The notes under the pieces: model-generated
Database searches by the model: none
The model's input: only the letters and a program-made list of their open reading frames with translations
What the model was told of the DNA's origin: nothing
Assembly: GCF_004563925.1 (NCBI RefSeq)
Contig: NZ_SPNJ01000001.1
Location: 372,001 to 436,000 of the forward strand
Length of the DNA: 64,000 nt
DNA from: Herbaspirillum sp. 3R11
GTDB taxonomy: Bacteria > Pseudomonadota > Gammaproteobacteria > Burkholderiales > Burkholderiaceae_D
Direction: 5' to 3'
Made by a program: the position numbers and the translations under genes
Part shown: in pieces, positions 45,052 through 54,150 of the stretch
How the letters are laid out: every line of letters begins with the position of its first letter
How positions within the stretch are numbered: the first letter of the stretch is position 1

Positions 45052-46095
45052 ATGGACACACTGCAAAAATTGCTCGGCATCGAACTCCCTCTGATCCAGG
45101 CGCCGCTGGCGGGGATTCAGACCCACGCCATGGCCATCGCCGTCTCGAACGCAGGCGGACTGGGCTCGCTGCCCTGTGCGATGCTGACGCCGGACGCCTT
45201 GCGCAAGGAGCTTGAATTGATCCGCGCAGGCACCTCCAAGCCCTACAACGTCAATTTCTTCGCGCACACGCCACCGACGCCGGATGCTGCGCGGGAAGCC
45301 GCCTGGCGCACCGCGCTGGCGCCTTATTATCGCGAGTACGGCATCGATCCCGAGACCATCCCCCAAGGGGCTGGCCGTGCGCCTTTCTCCGCCGAGGCAG
45401 CGGAACTGCTGAGCGAATTCAAGCCGCCGGTGGTGAGTTTTCATTTCGGCTTGCCAGACCAGGCTTTGATCGATCGCGTACGCAAGTGGGGCGCCAAAGT
45501 ACTGTGTTCGGCCACCACCGTGGCGGAAGCGCGTTGGCTGGAAGAACAGGGCGTCGACGCCATCATTGCGCAAGGTATCGAAGCAGGCGGTCATCGCGGC
45601 TTCTTCCTCACGCACGACCTGTCGACGCAAATAGGTACTTTTGCCTTGCTGCCGCAAATTGTCCGTGCCGTCAAAGTCCCGGTGATTGCCTCCGGCGGGA
45701 TTGCCGACGCGGCCGGCGTGGCTGCCGCCAAGCTGCTGGGCGCAGCCGGCGTGCAGATCGGCACCGCCTACATGCTGACGCCGGAAGCCTTCACCAGCGC
45801 GCCGCATCGCGCCGCACTCAAGGGCGCCGCCGCCGAACACACCGCGCTGACGACCTTATTTACCGGCGGTCCGGCGCGCGGCATCGTCAATCGCGTCATG
45901 CGCGAGCTGGGGCCGTTGAGCAGCGCCGCGCAAGTTTTTCCGCTTGCCACCGCCGCGATTGCGCCGTTGCGCGCCAAGGCGGAGGCGCAGGGCAGCGGCG
46001 ATTTTTCCCCGCTGTGGTCGGGGCAGAATGCACGCGGCTGCAAGGAAATTCCTTCGGCCGACCTGACCCGCGAGCTGGCGGCCGGTTGGAAATAA
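45052..46095 (+). CDS. Nitronate monooxygenase family protein
   Basis: 347 aa, a TIM-barrel FMN enzyme of the 2-nitropropane dioxygenase/NMO family, which oxidises nitronates such as propionate 3-nitronate. N-terminal LPLIQAPLAG motif, the catalytic-His segment IIAQGIEAGGHRG near 177-190, the FMN phosphate loop VIASGGIADAAGV, and AAGVQIGTAYMLTPEA fit class I NMO. It stands alone. Substrate is not certain from sequence, since the family also includes enoyl reductase relatives. Confidence 0.88.
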   Translation: MDTLQKLLGIELPLIQAPLAGIQTHAMAIAVSNAGGLGSLPCAMLTPDALRKELELIRAGTSKPYNVNFFAHTPPTPDAAREAAWRTALAPYYREYGIDPETIPQGAGRAPFSAEAAELLSEFKPPVVSFHFGLPDQALIDRVRKWGAKVLCSATTVAEARWLEEQGVDAIIAQGIEAGGHRGFFLTHDLSTQIGTFALLPQIVRAVKVPVIASGGIADAAGVAAAKLLGAAGVQIGTAYMLTPEAFTSAPHRAALKGAAAEHTALTTLFTGGPARGIVNRVMRELGPLSSAAQVFPLATAAIAPLRAKAEAQGSGDFSPLWSGQNARGCKEIPSADLTRELAAGWK

Positions 46096-46414
46096 GTGAT
46101 AAAGAGGAGCAAAGCAGGACCAAAACACGAGCAGTGTAGCGAGTCCGCCTGCAGTCATTTGATCAGGATCAGGTCGTCGTAAAAATTGGCATAAAAAGTC
46201 AGAAGATTTATTGTTTAAGTACAGAAATTCGGTGTAATGTCTATTGCGCAATGACAAGTTGCAATCAAGATACCGAAGTGAATGCGAGTCACGGGCTTGA
46301 AAGAATTGATGCATAGTATGGTGTCGGGGGCTTCACGATGTATTTCCTTGCATGAATTAATCGGATGCCGCGTCAACCGTCAGATTCGAATAACCGACGA
46401 GCTAAAAATCATCG
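46096..46414. other. Non-coding AT-richer gap
   Basis: No gene, terminator or RNA recognised. Base composition is distinctly more AT-rich than the flanking coding DNA, continuing to about 47.0 kb apart from the small gene at 46415. Confidence 0.3.
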
Positions 46415-46636
46415 ATGGATAAAACAAAGAAAACCGAACTGGATCGGATCCGTAGAGAGTTGATCAACGCGCATAATCGCGCCGCGTGGCATATGGCGGC
46501 GACGATCGTCAAGGCGTCGCTGGTCAAGGGCGGGATGGACGAACCGCCGACGGCGAGGGAGCTTGCCGACCTCAACGCGACGATTACCAATTTGCGCAGC
46601 GTCGCTGAAGACGCGATCGAACTGTTGAAGAAGTAG
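46415..46636 (+). CDS. Small protein of unknown function (73 aa)
   Basis: A 73-codon frame encoding a charged, mainly helical protein (MDKTKKTELDRIRRELINAHNR... ending LRSVAEDAIELLKK), with no signal or membrane segment. Codon use fits the genome in its second half. No obvious ribosome-binding site precedes the ATG, and I recognise no family. It lies isolated in an AT-rich region. Confidence 0.5.
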   Translation: MDKTKKTELDRIRRELINAHNRAAWHMAATIVKASLVKGGMDEPPTARELADLNATITNLRSVAEDAIELLKK

Positions 46637-47003
46637 GGCGGCAGGACGAGAGGATCGTCACCTGCATCAGCCCTGGCCTGTTTCCTGCTCTGGAGACAGG
46701 TGGCGTATTTCTGGCGTATTTCCCGCAAGTTTGCTTTGCCAATCGAGCGATCGGCGCACGGATAGATCGCGTTCTTGCTGATATTGAACGCCGGCCCCCG
46801 TAGAAATGTCTTTACAATATGCTCTCGTAAAAATATTGTTTGTTTATAAATAAACAACTTGAATTTTTAGCGATTAATACAATAACGATACCGTAGAGTA
46901 TTGAAATTTCTGGAAATGTTTTAAACTGGCAATAGCAAAAAATTCTAGATAAAAATCAAGAAAACCCTCGCTTTCACTAACTCGCAAGAATCAATTATCC
47001 AAA
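46637..47003. other. AT-rich gap upstream of cheY
   Basis: No convincing gene. ACAATAT/ATATTGT flank 46814-46839, and TTGTTTAT-AA-ATAAACAA (46840-46857) is a perfect 8-bp inverted repeat. A minus-strand frame (46402-46857) overlaps the small gene and is doubtful. The last 150 bp before cheY is the most AT-rich stretch here and probably holds its promoter. Confidence 0.35.
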
Positions 47004-47405
47004 ATGGCAGATGACCAATATTTCCTGGTGGTAGACGATTTTTCTACCATGAGGCGCATCGTAACGGGCTTGCTCAAAGAGCTTGAGTTCACCAAGATGG
47101 CCGAGGCCGAAGATGGCGCCGCCGCAATGAAAGTGCTGGAAGGCGGAGCCGCTCCCATCACTTTCGTGCTGACCGACTGGAATATGCCGGTGATGGATGG
47201 TCTGGCCTTGCTGAAAAAAATTCGCGCGACACCGTCCCTGGCGCATTTGCCGGTGCTGATGATTACCGCGGAAGCGAAGAAGGAAAATATCGTCGAAGCG
47301 GCGCAAGCCGGCGCCGACGGTTATATCGTCAAGCCGTTCAATGCCGCGACGCTGAAAGAGAAGATCGAGAAGATCATCGCCCGTCGCGCCAACATGGCGA
47401 CGTAA
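47004..47405 (+). CDS. cheY: Chemotaxis response regulator CheY
   Basis: 133 aa and canonical: Asp11, Asp12, phospho-acceptor Asp58 ([11 protein letters not shown]), Thr88, Tyr107 and Lys110. The pattern [12 protein letters not shown] and [25 protein letters not shown] is typical of flagellar-motor-binding CheY. It is an orphan: no cheA, cheZ or fli genes are near, so it is either a second CheY or detached from the main chemotaxis operon. A stem GATGAGGGC/GCCCTCATC (47417-47440) follows. Confidence 0.92.
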   Translation: MADDQYFLVVDDFSTMRRIVTGLLKELEFTKMAEAEDGAAAMKVLEGGAAPITFVLTDWNMPVMDGLALLKKIRATPSLAHLPVLMITAEAKKENIVEAAQAGADGYIVKPFNAATLKEKIEKIIARRANMAT

Positions 47406-47416
47406 CGTGGAAAGAT

Positions 47417-47440
47417 GATGAGGGCGGCAATGCCCTCATC
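47417..47440. terminator. Hairpin between cheY and convergent small gene
   Basis: GATGAGGGC (47417-47425) pairs with GCCCTCATC (47432-47440), a perfect 9-bp stem. No T-run on either strand, so it may only be a weak terminator or stabilising 3' end. Confidence 0.4.
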
Positions 47441-47457
47441 GGATTGATGCTCCGCCG

Positions 47458-47643
47458 TCAGCCGATGGCGAAGTAAGCGCGGATGTCGCCTGCAGTCCAG
47501 GATTTGACCACCGCGCCTTTCAGCAGCACCCGGTATTCGGGTTGCTGCGTTCCATCCGCAGCTGCGATCGTGCGGCTTTGCAAAACATACTCAACATTGT
47601 TGATGATGGTCGGCAGTTCGATACATTGGTGACCGTCAGGCAT
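47458..47643 (-). CDS. Small protein of unknown function (61 aa)
   Basis: 61 aa from the ATG at 47643, preferred over one 12 codons upstream because GGGAG lies 9 nt before it. Contains an alternating beta-like sequence (NNVEYVLQSRTIAAADG, PEYRVLLKGAVVKSW) and no signal peptide. Family not recognised. Convergent with cheY. Confidence 0.6.
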   Translation of the reverse strand: MPDGHQCIELPTIINNVEYVLQSRTIAAADGTQQPEYRVLLKGAVVKSWTAGDIRAYFAIG

Positions 47644-47981
47644 TCTTCGTTTCTCCCTTGAATGGCAAAATCCTAGCATGAACTTTTCGCTTTTCGCGGG
47701 ACGTTTTGTGTAAAACAGGTGAAATTTTTTCGCGTGCTTGTCGCTTTGTTAAAGCTTGTCGAAATAAATGTGCATTTATGCAAATGAAACTGCACGTTTG
47801 ATTGCCATTCCGATCATTTTCTCTTCCGCCAATATCCTCCAACGATCGATTCTCGTCTTCCGTCTTTGCACAACTTTGCGGCGTTTTACCGTGCGCGAAC
47901 GAACTTTGCCAGCGCCGGTTTCTATACTTGGCGCATGCCTTGCGATGACGTGGGGGCAACTTTGATGCGAGAGGAAATGGC
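47644..47981. other. Non-coding gap between two small genes
   Basis: Nothing recognised beyond promoter-like AT-rich patches near 47760-47830 and a TATACT box near 47930. The minus-strand frame running through it from 48256 has poor composition and no start signal. Confidence 0.3.
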
Positions 47982-48080
47982 ATGACCTTCGACTGGCTCT
48001 TGCACGTATTGGCAGTAGTCGCGATCAGTGTATTTGCAGGCGGGATCTGGATAGTGGCCAGGCAGGAACTGAGCGCCTGA
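47982..48080 (+). CDS. Possible membrane miniprotein (32 aa)
   Basis: An ATG with GAGAGGAAA 6-14 nt upstream opens a 32-codon frame with one hydrophobic helix (LLHVLAVVAISVFAGGIWIVA) and a short charged end (RQELSA). Composition is that of a single-pass miniprotein. No family recognised and no coding statistics possible at this length. Confidence 0.4.
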   Translation: MTFDWLLHVLAVVAISVFAGGIWIVARQELSA

Positions 48081-48149
48081 GGAAGTCCTGCTTGCCGCCA
48101 TGGCGGCTGTCGCCGCGGCAAGCAGGATGGGTTTGATGGGGCAAGCGGA

Positions 48150-48461
48150 TTAACCGCCGCTGCCGCTGCCCGCCCCACCTGCGCCAGCGCCGCCTGCACC
48201 GGCACCCGCGCCGCCGGAACCGCTGCCACTATTGCCGCTGCCGCTATTGCCGCCACCCGGCGGCTTCGGTGCAGCGCTGCTGTCCTTCGGTTGGCGCATG
48301 CTCTTCTTGGACGATTTGGTTTTCGACTTCGACATGTCGTTGTTCACGGTCTGGGCCGAATCATTGGTGGTGCTGGTGCCGGCAGTACCTGTGCTGGCCT
48401 GGGCATACGCGCCCGCACTGAAAGTGGCGGCGACGAGGACTGCAATGAGTTTGGAATGCAT
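48150..48461 (-). CDS. Secreted Gly/Ser-rich low-complexity protein
   Basis: 103 aa from the ATG at 48461, chosen for AAGGAG 7 nt upstream and a signal peptide (LIAVLVAATFSAGAYA, cleavage near residue 20). The mature part is Ser/Thr/Lys-rich and ends in a Gly-Ser-Ala repeat (GGAGAGAGGAGAGGAGSGSGG). Similar proteins are widespread in Oxalobacteraceae without known function. Confidence 0.72.
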   Translation of the reverse strand: MHSKLIAVLVAATFSAGAYAQASTGTAGTSTTNDSAQTVNNDMSKSKTKSSKKSMRQPKDSSAAPKPPGGGNSGSGNSGSGSGGAGAGAGGAGAGGAGSGSGG

Positions 48462-48610
48462 GGTGGTCTCCTTGGATGTGGACGCCAGGCAGACGCGTGG
48501 CGTGTTCAACCATCCTAAAGAAGATCGTTCTCATTGAAAGTCGGCAAGCACCGCTACACGATGTCGGAGTAGGACGGACGGCTTGTAGTGGTTTGCGGTC
48601 GTTGCCGACG

Positions 48611-50170
48611 CTACGACGCTCTGGTACCGACGCCCATCTGCAAGCCGCGCTGCCGTAAATAGTCGTCAAACGCCTGTGGACCGCCCGCCGGATCGGCACA
48701 TGCAATGTAGGAGTCGGGCCGCAGCAGATAGGCCGCATTGCGCGCGAGTCCGGCGTGGTGGTGCTGCGCCGCCCATGGAAAAACATGCAGCGCGATACCG
48801 CGTGCGGCGGCCCACTCGGATAATTCAGGACGCGCTTCGCCGTACACATGGACTTGCCACACCGGTGTCGCCAGGCTTGCAAAGTTGTCGCCGCCGTGCG
48901 TCGGCGCCCATGGCAGTCGGTCGCCACCGCGTACGGCGCCGGCCTGGCCTGCGCCGAGCGGGCCGTGACGGTAGCTGATCGTGGTTTGCGACACCGTGCG
49001 GAACAGGAACTCGCGCGCCATCGGCAAGCGCACCGCGCGCGGCAGCAAGGCGGGTGCGAGTCGCGTGCGCACCACCTTCGCCAGATTTCCCGGCGAGGTC
49101 ACCAGCGTGAAGGCGCGGTCGGTGGTCTGCACCAGGCGTCGCGCGAAAGTAAGACGTTCCGCTTCATAACTGTCCAGCAGACTGTCGCCGGCTTCACCGC
49201 GCAAGACCGCCGCCAGTTTCCACGCCAGGTTGATGGCGTCGCCGATGCCGGTGTTCATGCCCTGGCCGCCGACCGGACTGTGCACGTGACCGGCATCGCC
49301 GGCGATGAATGCGCGACCGGCGCGGAAACGGTCCGCCACGCGATGATGCACGTGATAGCTGGAGAACCAGTTGACCTTGTCGACCTTGATCTTCATCTCC
49401 CGCAGGGCGCGTTCGGAGACATCTTCAAAATTCAGCGCTGCGGCTTGTCCGTTGCCGCTCAAACCACTCACCCGATCTTCGCGGATGGTGCCGACCAGGC
49501 GCGCACGGCCGCCCGCATTCATGCCGAACACCGCGACGAAGTCTGCCTCGCTGAGATCCACATGCACCTCGCCGTTGAGCGCAGGCCCGCTGCCTTCGAT
49601 GTCGGCAACGTAGAACAGCTGACGGTACGTGCCGCCGGAAAAATCCGCCCCCAGGCTTTTGCGCACCATCGAATGGGCGCCGTCGCAGCCGACGATATAG
49701 CGCGCCTCGCAGGTCTGTGCGCGGCCGTCGGCATCGAGGTAACGCGCACTGACATGCGAACCGGCATCGCTGTAGTCGATGAAGTCGATGCCGCGTTCGA
49801 TCACGACCCCGGCCGCCTGCAACCGTTCGGCCAGCAGTTTTTCATGACGATCCTGCGGAAAGATCTGCAGGAACGGGTAGGGGGTGAGACCTTCACCGAT
49901 CGCGCCGAGCTGCACGTGCGCTTTGTGCTCTCCTTCGGCCCACAGGTTGAAAGCCTGGGCCCGATGCCCGTCTGCCAATACTGCCTCGGTCAGGTTGAGC
50001 TGGCGATACAGTTCCAGCGTCCGCGCCTGCACCACCAGCGCGCGCGACGCCGTGCCCGGCGCAGCCGCCTTGTCAAGGACACGCACGCGCACGCCGAATT
50101 TGTTGAGCCACAACGCGAGCACCATGCCGGTAGGGCCGGCACCGACGATCAATACTTCATGCTGTTCCAT
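48611..50170 (-). CDS. FAD-dependent monooxygenase (PheA/TfdB/UbiH-like)
   Basis: 519 aa, single-component flavin hydroxylase. N-terminal dinucleotide motif IVGAGPTGMVLALWLNKFG, the DG motif CDGAHSMVRK near 162, and the GD motif FIAGDAGHVHSPVGGQGMNTG near 285 are intact. A thioredoxin-like C-terminal domain resembles that of phenol hydroxylase-type enzymes. Probably hydroxylates an aromatic compound, but the substrate cannot be told. It follows the EEP gene by 30 bp on the same strand, with AAGGA before the ATG. Confidence 0.88.
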   Translation of the reverse strand: MEQHEVLIVGAGPTGMVLALWLNKFGVRVRVLDKAAAPGTASRALVVQARTLELYRQLNLTEAVLADGHRAQAFNLWAEGEHKAHVQLGAIGEGLTPYPFLQIFPQDRHEKLLAERLQAAGVVIERGIDFIDYSDAGSHVSARYLDADGRAQTCEARYIVGCDGAHSMVRKSLGADFSGGTYRQLFYVADIEGSGPALNGEVHVDLSEADFVAVFGMNAGGRARLVGTIREDRVSGLSGNGQAAALNFEDVSERALREMKIKVDKVNWFSSYHVHHRVADRFRAGRAFIAGDAGHVHSPVGGQGMNTGIGDAINLAWKLAAVLRGEAGDSLLDSYEAERLTFARRLVQTTDRAFTLVTSPGNLAKVVRTRLAPALLPRAVRLPMAREFLFRTVSQTTISYRHGPLGAGQAGAVRGGDRLPWAPTHGGDNFASLATPVWQVHVYGEARPELSEWAAARGIALHVFPWAAQHHHAGLARNAAYLLRPDSYIACADPAGGPQAFDDYLRQRGLQMGVGTRAS

Positions 50171-50200
50171 TGGATATTCCTTTCAATGAGGGCCGAACCG

Positions 50201-50941
50201 CTAGGCATCAATATGCGCCACCAGCGGCAAATGGTCGGACGCAATGCGCGCCAACGGGCTCGCGTGCACGTGCACGCGCAACAACCGACGGCGCGGGCTG
50301 ATCCAGATGCGGTCGAGCGAAAACAGCGGCCAGCGCGCCGGGAACGTGCGTGGAGCCGGGACCGCATCGAAGTGCGACACCAGCCAGCGCAATGGCCGCC
50401 CCCAGACAAACCATTCGTTGACGTCGCCCATCAGGATCACCGGCATGCGGTCGGTATCGAAGGCTTGCAGCAGGCGTTTGATCTGATCGCGCCGTTCGGC
50501 CGGACGCAGGCCCAGGTGCGTCGCCACCACGCGCAACGGCTGACCGTGGCAATCCAGGTCGGCATCGAGCGCGCCGCGCGCTTCGTGACTGCCGAACGAC
50601 AAGTCGATGGCGCGCGTCGCCTGCACCGGATAGCGGCTCAGCACCGCGTTGCCGTAGCGACGCTGCGGCGTATCTTCGGTCGGCCCTTCCACTGCATGAA
50701 AGCCGGTGGCGTCCTGCAACACCTTCAGCACATCCGCGCTTTCTGATCCGCCCAGCGGCACTTCCTGCAGCGCGATGACGTCAGCGCCGATGTCGAGCAG
50801 TACACGCGCGATGCGTTCCGGCGCGAAGCGGCCATCGGTTCCGATTGCACTATGGATATTGTAGGTGGCGACGGTCAGAGGCCACGGGCTGGGCGGCGTT
50901 GTGTGCGCCGGGGGCGCCAGCACGGCAGCGAGGTCATTCAT
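50201..50941 (-). CDS. Endonuclease/exonuclease/phosphatase-family protein
   Basis: 246 aa, EEP fold, Mg-dependent phosphodiesterase or phosphatase. Core residues: ATYNIHS (Asn), IALQEV (Glu), ILMGDVNEW (Asp/Asn), and the terminal SDHLPLVAHI (Asp-His). No signal peptide. It overlaps the phospholipase D gene by ATGA. PLD-EEP pairs are frequent and often annotated together as phospholipid-modifying functions; the actual substrate is unknown. Confidence 0.88.
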   Translation of the reverse strand: MNDLAAVLAPPAHTTPPSPWPLTVATYNIHSAIGTDGRFAPERIARVLLDIGADVIALQEVPLGGSESADVLKVLQDATGFHAVEGPTEDTPQRRYGNAVLSRYPVQATRAIDLSFGSHEARGALDADLDCHGQPLRVVATHLGLRPAERRDQIKRLLQAFDTDRMPVILMGDVNEWFVWGRPLRWLVSHFDAVPAPRTFPARWPLFSLDRIWISPRRRLLRVHVHASPLARIASDHLPLVAHIDA

Positions 50942-53097
50942 CGTGCGCCCTTGGGCTGTTGTGAAAACAATTTCTGCAAGCCCAGCGCCATGCCGATCAG
51001 CAGCGCTGCCATGCCGGCCAGCAAGGCCATCGTCGCCAGGCTGGGATGGCGAATCGCCTCCGCCAGATTATGCGCGAACGCGACGGTGAGGATGATGCCG
51101 GGCGCCATGCCGAGGAAAGTGCCGATCAGATAATCGCGCAAGCTCAGGTGCGACACGCCGGCAACCACATTGGCGATCGTGAACGGCGCTACCGGCAGCA
51201 GGCGGATCACCACCATGGCCGGAATGCCGCGCTGCGCGAAGCGACGGCTGAGGCTGTTGACGCGACGCCCCAACAGTTGCTGCAGCGTCTCGCGCCCGAG
51301 CCAGACCCCGAAGCCGAAGCCGGCCAGCGCACTGAGCAAGGATCCCGCCAGCGCATACAAAGCGCCATAGAACGGTCCGAACACGATCCCGGTCACCGCA
51401 ATCAGCAAGGTCACCGGAAACATCAGCATGCCCGCCACGAGATACACCGCCATCACCGCCAGCGGCGTGAACGGCAATGCTTCAAGGCCGCGCGCCAGGG
51501 CGATCAGCGAGCTCAGGTTAAGCCATTCGCGCAGCGGCGTGAAACGCCACGCCAGAGCCAGTGCCAGCAACAGGATGCCGAACACGCCGAGTCCGATCAG
51601 GCGACGCGGCACCGGCTTGCGTGCATGGCCCGGCACGAACTGCGCAATCAGTTCATCGGGATTGATCGGTGTTTCCGGATCGAACATCACCTTGTCCGGC
51701 ATGACAGCTTCGATCTGCGGCAGCAGGACCGGATCGAGCGTGACCACGGTGCGGCCTTCGCTGTGCAGCGCGGCGATGGCGGCATGCAGTCCGGCGCGGC
51801 TTTCAATTTCTTTTTGTACAGTTTCCACACTGGCGTCGAGATGCTCGGCCAGCAAGCGGTTACGCATGTCCACAATCGCGGCACGGATGCGCGCCTGCTG
51901 CGCTGCATCGCCGTGGGCTTCGACAATCAGATTGCACTCGGTGTCATATGCCATCGAACGGTTGCTCATGTTGGCCGAGCCGACGCAAAACAAACGATCA
52001 TCAACGGCGAATACCTTGCTGTGCACATTGAGGCAGCCATCCTGCTCGCCGGCCAGCTGCGGGCAATACATGCGATAACGGTCGTGACGGTCAGCGGTTT
52101 TCAGGCGCTGATGGATGCGCGCGCGCAGATGGCCCATGGTGGCTTGTTCCAGCCAGCCGCTCTGGTTTTGCGGCGACACCACTGCGACTTCCGGCGCGTC
52201 GTCTTCAGCCAGGCGCGCCGCCAGCGCATCGTGCAGCACGTTGGCGGTGAAGTACTGGTTTTCGAAGAACAAGGAATGCTGAGCAGCGGCGATGGCGTCG
52301 AGGTAGAGCTGGCGGATTTCGTAGACGCCCGGCACGCCTTCGCGTTCCGGTTCGGTGCGTGCGATGCCGATCTCGACATCGCTCAGGTCGGGTTCCATGC
52401 CGGCCGGCCAGAGGTCGTCGCCACCTTCTGCCTGGTTCTGCGCCAACGCAGGTCTGCAGCCGGCGCGCAACCAGCGGGTGCGCGCCAGTTCGCCCAGCGC
52501 AGCCGCGGCTTCGCCGTCGAGCATGGCCTGCACGTCGTGAAAAGGACCGTACGCCTTGCCGTCGATGTCGCGGCGCAACGGTTGATCCGGCGCATGCTCC
52601 GGCGTGTCCCAGCGGTTGCGCGTGAGGTCGATACCGCCTGCGAAGGCCAGCTTGTCATCCACCACGACAATCTTCTGATGATGTGAAGCGCCGACCGGAT
52701 GACTGGCGTCCATATGGAAGTAAAGCCGGCTGCGCTTGCGCCAGCCGTGTTTGTAGGCCGGCGGCCACTCACGCTCCAGCGCATACAGCATGGCAAAATC
52801 CCAGTTGAGAATATAGACCCGCAGTTGCGGGCGCTCCTCAATCAGCGCGTTGAGGAAATCGCCCAGCGCCTCCGGATAGCCGTCGCCGGCGCCTCCCGGC
52901 ACCAGCCGCATGCGGCTGTCGATGTCCCAGCCCAGGATGAACACGCTGTGCTGCGCCTGCCGGACGGCGGCGCGCACTGCACGGAAATAGGCGTCGGCGT
53001 CGATCAGCAGCTTGAAGCGGCGTGTCGGCGCAATGCGCCAGCAATTCTTGCCGGGCTCGAGCAGGCGAGATGAGGATGGCGCGGGCTCGGTGTGCAT
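50938..53097 (-). CDS. Phospholipase D / VTT (DedA-like) fusion protein
   Basis: 719 aa. The N-terminal two-thirds is a cardiolipin-synthase-like PLD with two HKD motifs: SHHQKIVVVDD (His140, Lys142) and NVHSKVFAVDD (His359, Lys361), each followed by the usual GG/GS strand. The C-terminal third (about 500-700) has several hydrophobic segments and a VTT/SNARE-associated domain (TGIVFGPFYGALYALAGSLL, FVIRLLPVAPFTIANVVAG). A lipid-metabolising enzyme tethered to a likely lipid scramblase-type membrane domain. First gene of a PLD-EEP-monooxygenase run. Confidence 0.9.
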   Translation of the reverse strand: MHTEPAPSSSRLLEPGKNCWRIAPTRRFKLLIDADAYFRAVRAAVRQAQHSVFILGWDIDSRMRLVPGGAGDGYPEALGDFLNALIEERPQLRVYILNWDFAMLYALEREWPPAYKHGWRKRSRLYFHMDASHPVGASHHQKIVVVDDKLAFAGGIDLTRNRWDTPEHAPDQPLRRDIDGKAYGPFHDVQAMLDGEAAAALGELARTRWLRAGCRPALAQNQAEGGDDLWPAGMEPDLSDVEIGIARTEPEREGVPGVYEIRQLYLDAIAAAQHSLFFENQYFTANVLHDALAARLAEDDAPEVAVVSPQNQSGWLEQATMGHLRARIHQRLKTADRHDRYRMYCPQLAGEQDGCLNVHSKVFAVDDRLFCVGSANMSNRSMAYDTECNLIVEAHGDAAQQARIRAAIVDMRNRLLAEHLDASVETVQKEIESRAGLHAAIAALHSEGRTVVTLDPVLLPQIEAVMPDKVMFDPETPINPDELIAQFVPGHARKPVPRRLIGLGVFGILLLALALAWRFTPLREWLNLSSLIALARGLEALPFTPLAVMAVYLVAGMLMFPVTLLIAVTGIVFGPFYGALYALAGSLLSALAGFGFGVWLGRETLQQLLGRRVNSLSRRFAQRGIPAMVVIRLLPVAPFTIANVVAGVSHLSLRDYLIGTFLGMAPGIILTVAFAHNLAEAIRHPSLATMALLAGMAALLIGMALGLQKLFSQQPKGAR

Positions 53098-53272
53098 GGA
53101 TTCGCTGACCTTTCGGAAATGCCTGCGGTGCAGGCGCAGTAAGGGATTTCAGCGTAGACCGTGCAGGCCGGAGCGGGTATCGGCAAATGCCTTTTTCCAA
53201 AGTCAGACAAAAAGGAAGTCCGGGCGCGGGCGAGATGGGGGATGTTGTGATTTTGAAATCATTTCGGCACGT

Positions 53273-54055
53273 TCAGGAATTCCGCTCATGCGCAGCAAAG
53301 CCGGACGCGCCTGGCGCAATGTCCTCGCGCAGCGTCAGCGCGGGAATGTCATAGTCGCCGGCGTTCTGCGGACGAAATGCAATCGGCGTGGTGCTGGCGA
53401 GCGTGTCGAGGCGCTCGCCGAGCGCGGCACAGATGCCGGCATAGCGCGCAGCATCGGTCTTGCCGGTGCGATACACGACGAACGGCGGCAGCACTTCAAA
53501 GCCGGGGTAGTACAGGATGCCGTGGTGGATAGGGAACAGCAGGTCGTTGATCGGGCCGTTGATGCCGCGCGCCGCATAGTGCGACTCCCAGCCGCCGGTG
53601 GTGGTGATCACCATCGCGCGCTTGCCTGCCAGTGAACCTTCGCCGAAACGGTCGCCCCAGTGGGTATCGGAATGTTCACCGACGCCATAGGCGAAGCCGT
53701 AAGCGTAAACGCGTTCCACCCAGCCCTTCATGATGGCCGGCATGGAATACCACCACAGCGGGAATTGCAAAATCACCGTATCGGCCCAGCGCAGCTTGTC
53801 CTGTTCGCGCGCGATATCTGCACTTTGCAGGTCGTTCTCAAAGGCATGCATCGATGCCAGCGATGCATCGAAGCGTTCGCCGTTGCGCGGCGCCAGGCTG
53901 TCGTTGGCATCGATCGGCGCTTTCCAGTTCATGGCATACAGATCCGACACTTGTACGGCGTGGCCGGCCGCCTCCAGACGGGCAACCGCGAAATCCTTGA
54001 GGGAACCGTTCAGCGATTGCGGTTCGGGATGGGCGTAGACAATCAGGACATTCAT
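53273..54055 (-). CDS. NAD(P)H:quinone oxidoreductase (flavodoxin-like fold)
   Basis: 260 aa, Flavodoxin_2/DT-diaphorase family. The flavin phosphate loop starts at VYAHPEPQSLNGSL, LQFPLWWYSMPAIMKGW near 97-113 and TTGGWESHYAARG near 151 are typical. Performs two-electron reduction of quinones or similar compounds. Divergent from a LysR-type gene whose operator-like palindrome lies between them, so it is likely that regulator's target. The 175-bp gap to the PLD gene holds nothing I recognise. Confidence 0.9.
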   Translation of the reverse strand: MNVLIVYAHPEPQSLNGSLKDFAVARLEAAGHAVQVSDLYAMNWKAPIDANDSLAPRNGERFDASLASMHAFENDLQSADIAREQDKLRWADTVILQFPLWWYSMPAIMKGWVERVYAYGFAYGVGEHSDTHWGDRFGEGSLAGKRAMVITTTGGWESHYAARGINGPINDLLFPIHHGILYYPGFEVLPPFVVYRTGKTDAARYAGICAALGERLDTLASTTPIAFRPQNAGDYDIPALTLREDIAPGASGFAAHERNS

Positions 54056-54107
54056 GGCGGACTTTCAAAAGAAGGAAGCGCCCAGCTTAGGTCCGTATCA
54101 GGTATAT

Positions 54108-54123
54108 TGGAAATGAATTTCCA
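54108..54123. promoter_or_regulatory. Candidate LysR operator
   Basis: A perfect inverted repeat TGGAAAT-GA-ATTTCCA lies between the divergent quinone reductase and LysR genes, 28 bp before the LysR ATG. It is flanked by two copies of CAGGTAT on either side, a pattern suited to LysR tetramer binding. Confidence 0.5.
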
Positions 54124-54150
54124 CAATTACAGGTATTACGAAAGCTGATC

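Noticed and set aside
46402-46857. Minus-strand 151-codon frame across the AT-rich island
   Set aside because: No start signal, overlaps the small plus-strand gene fully, and shows no family; I considered a mobile-element remnant but no motif supports it.
48848-50746. Plus-strand 632-codon frame opposite the FAD monooxygenase and EEP genes
   Set aside because: Antisense frame caused by GC-rich codon bias; its product is Arg/His/Gln-rich without motifs, while the opposite strand encodes clear enzymes.
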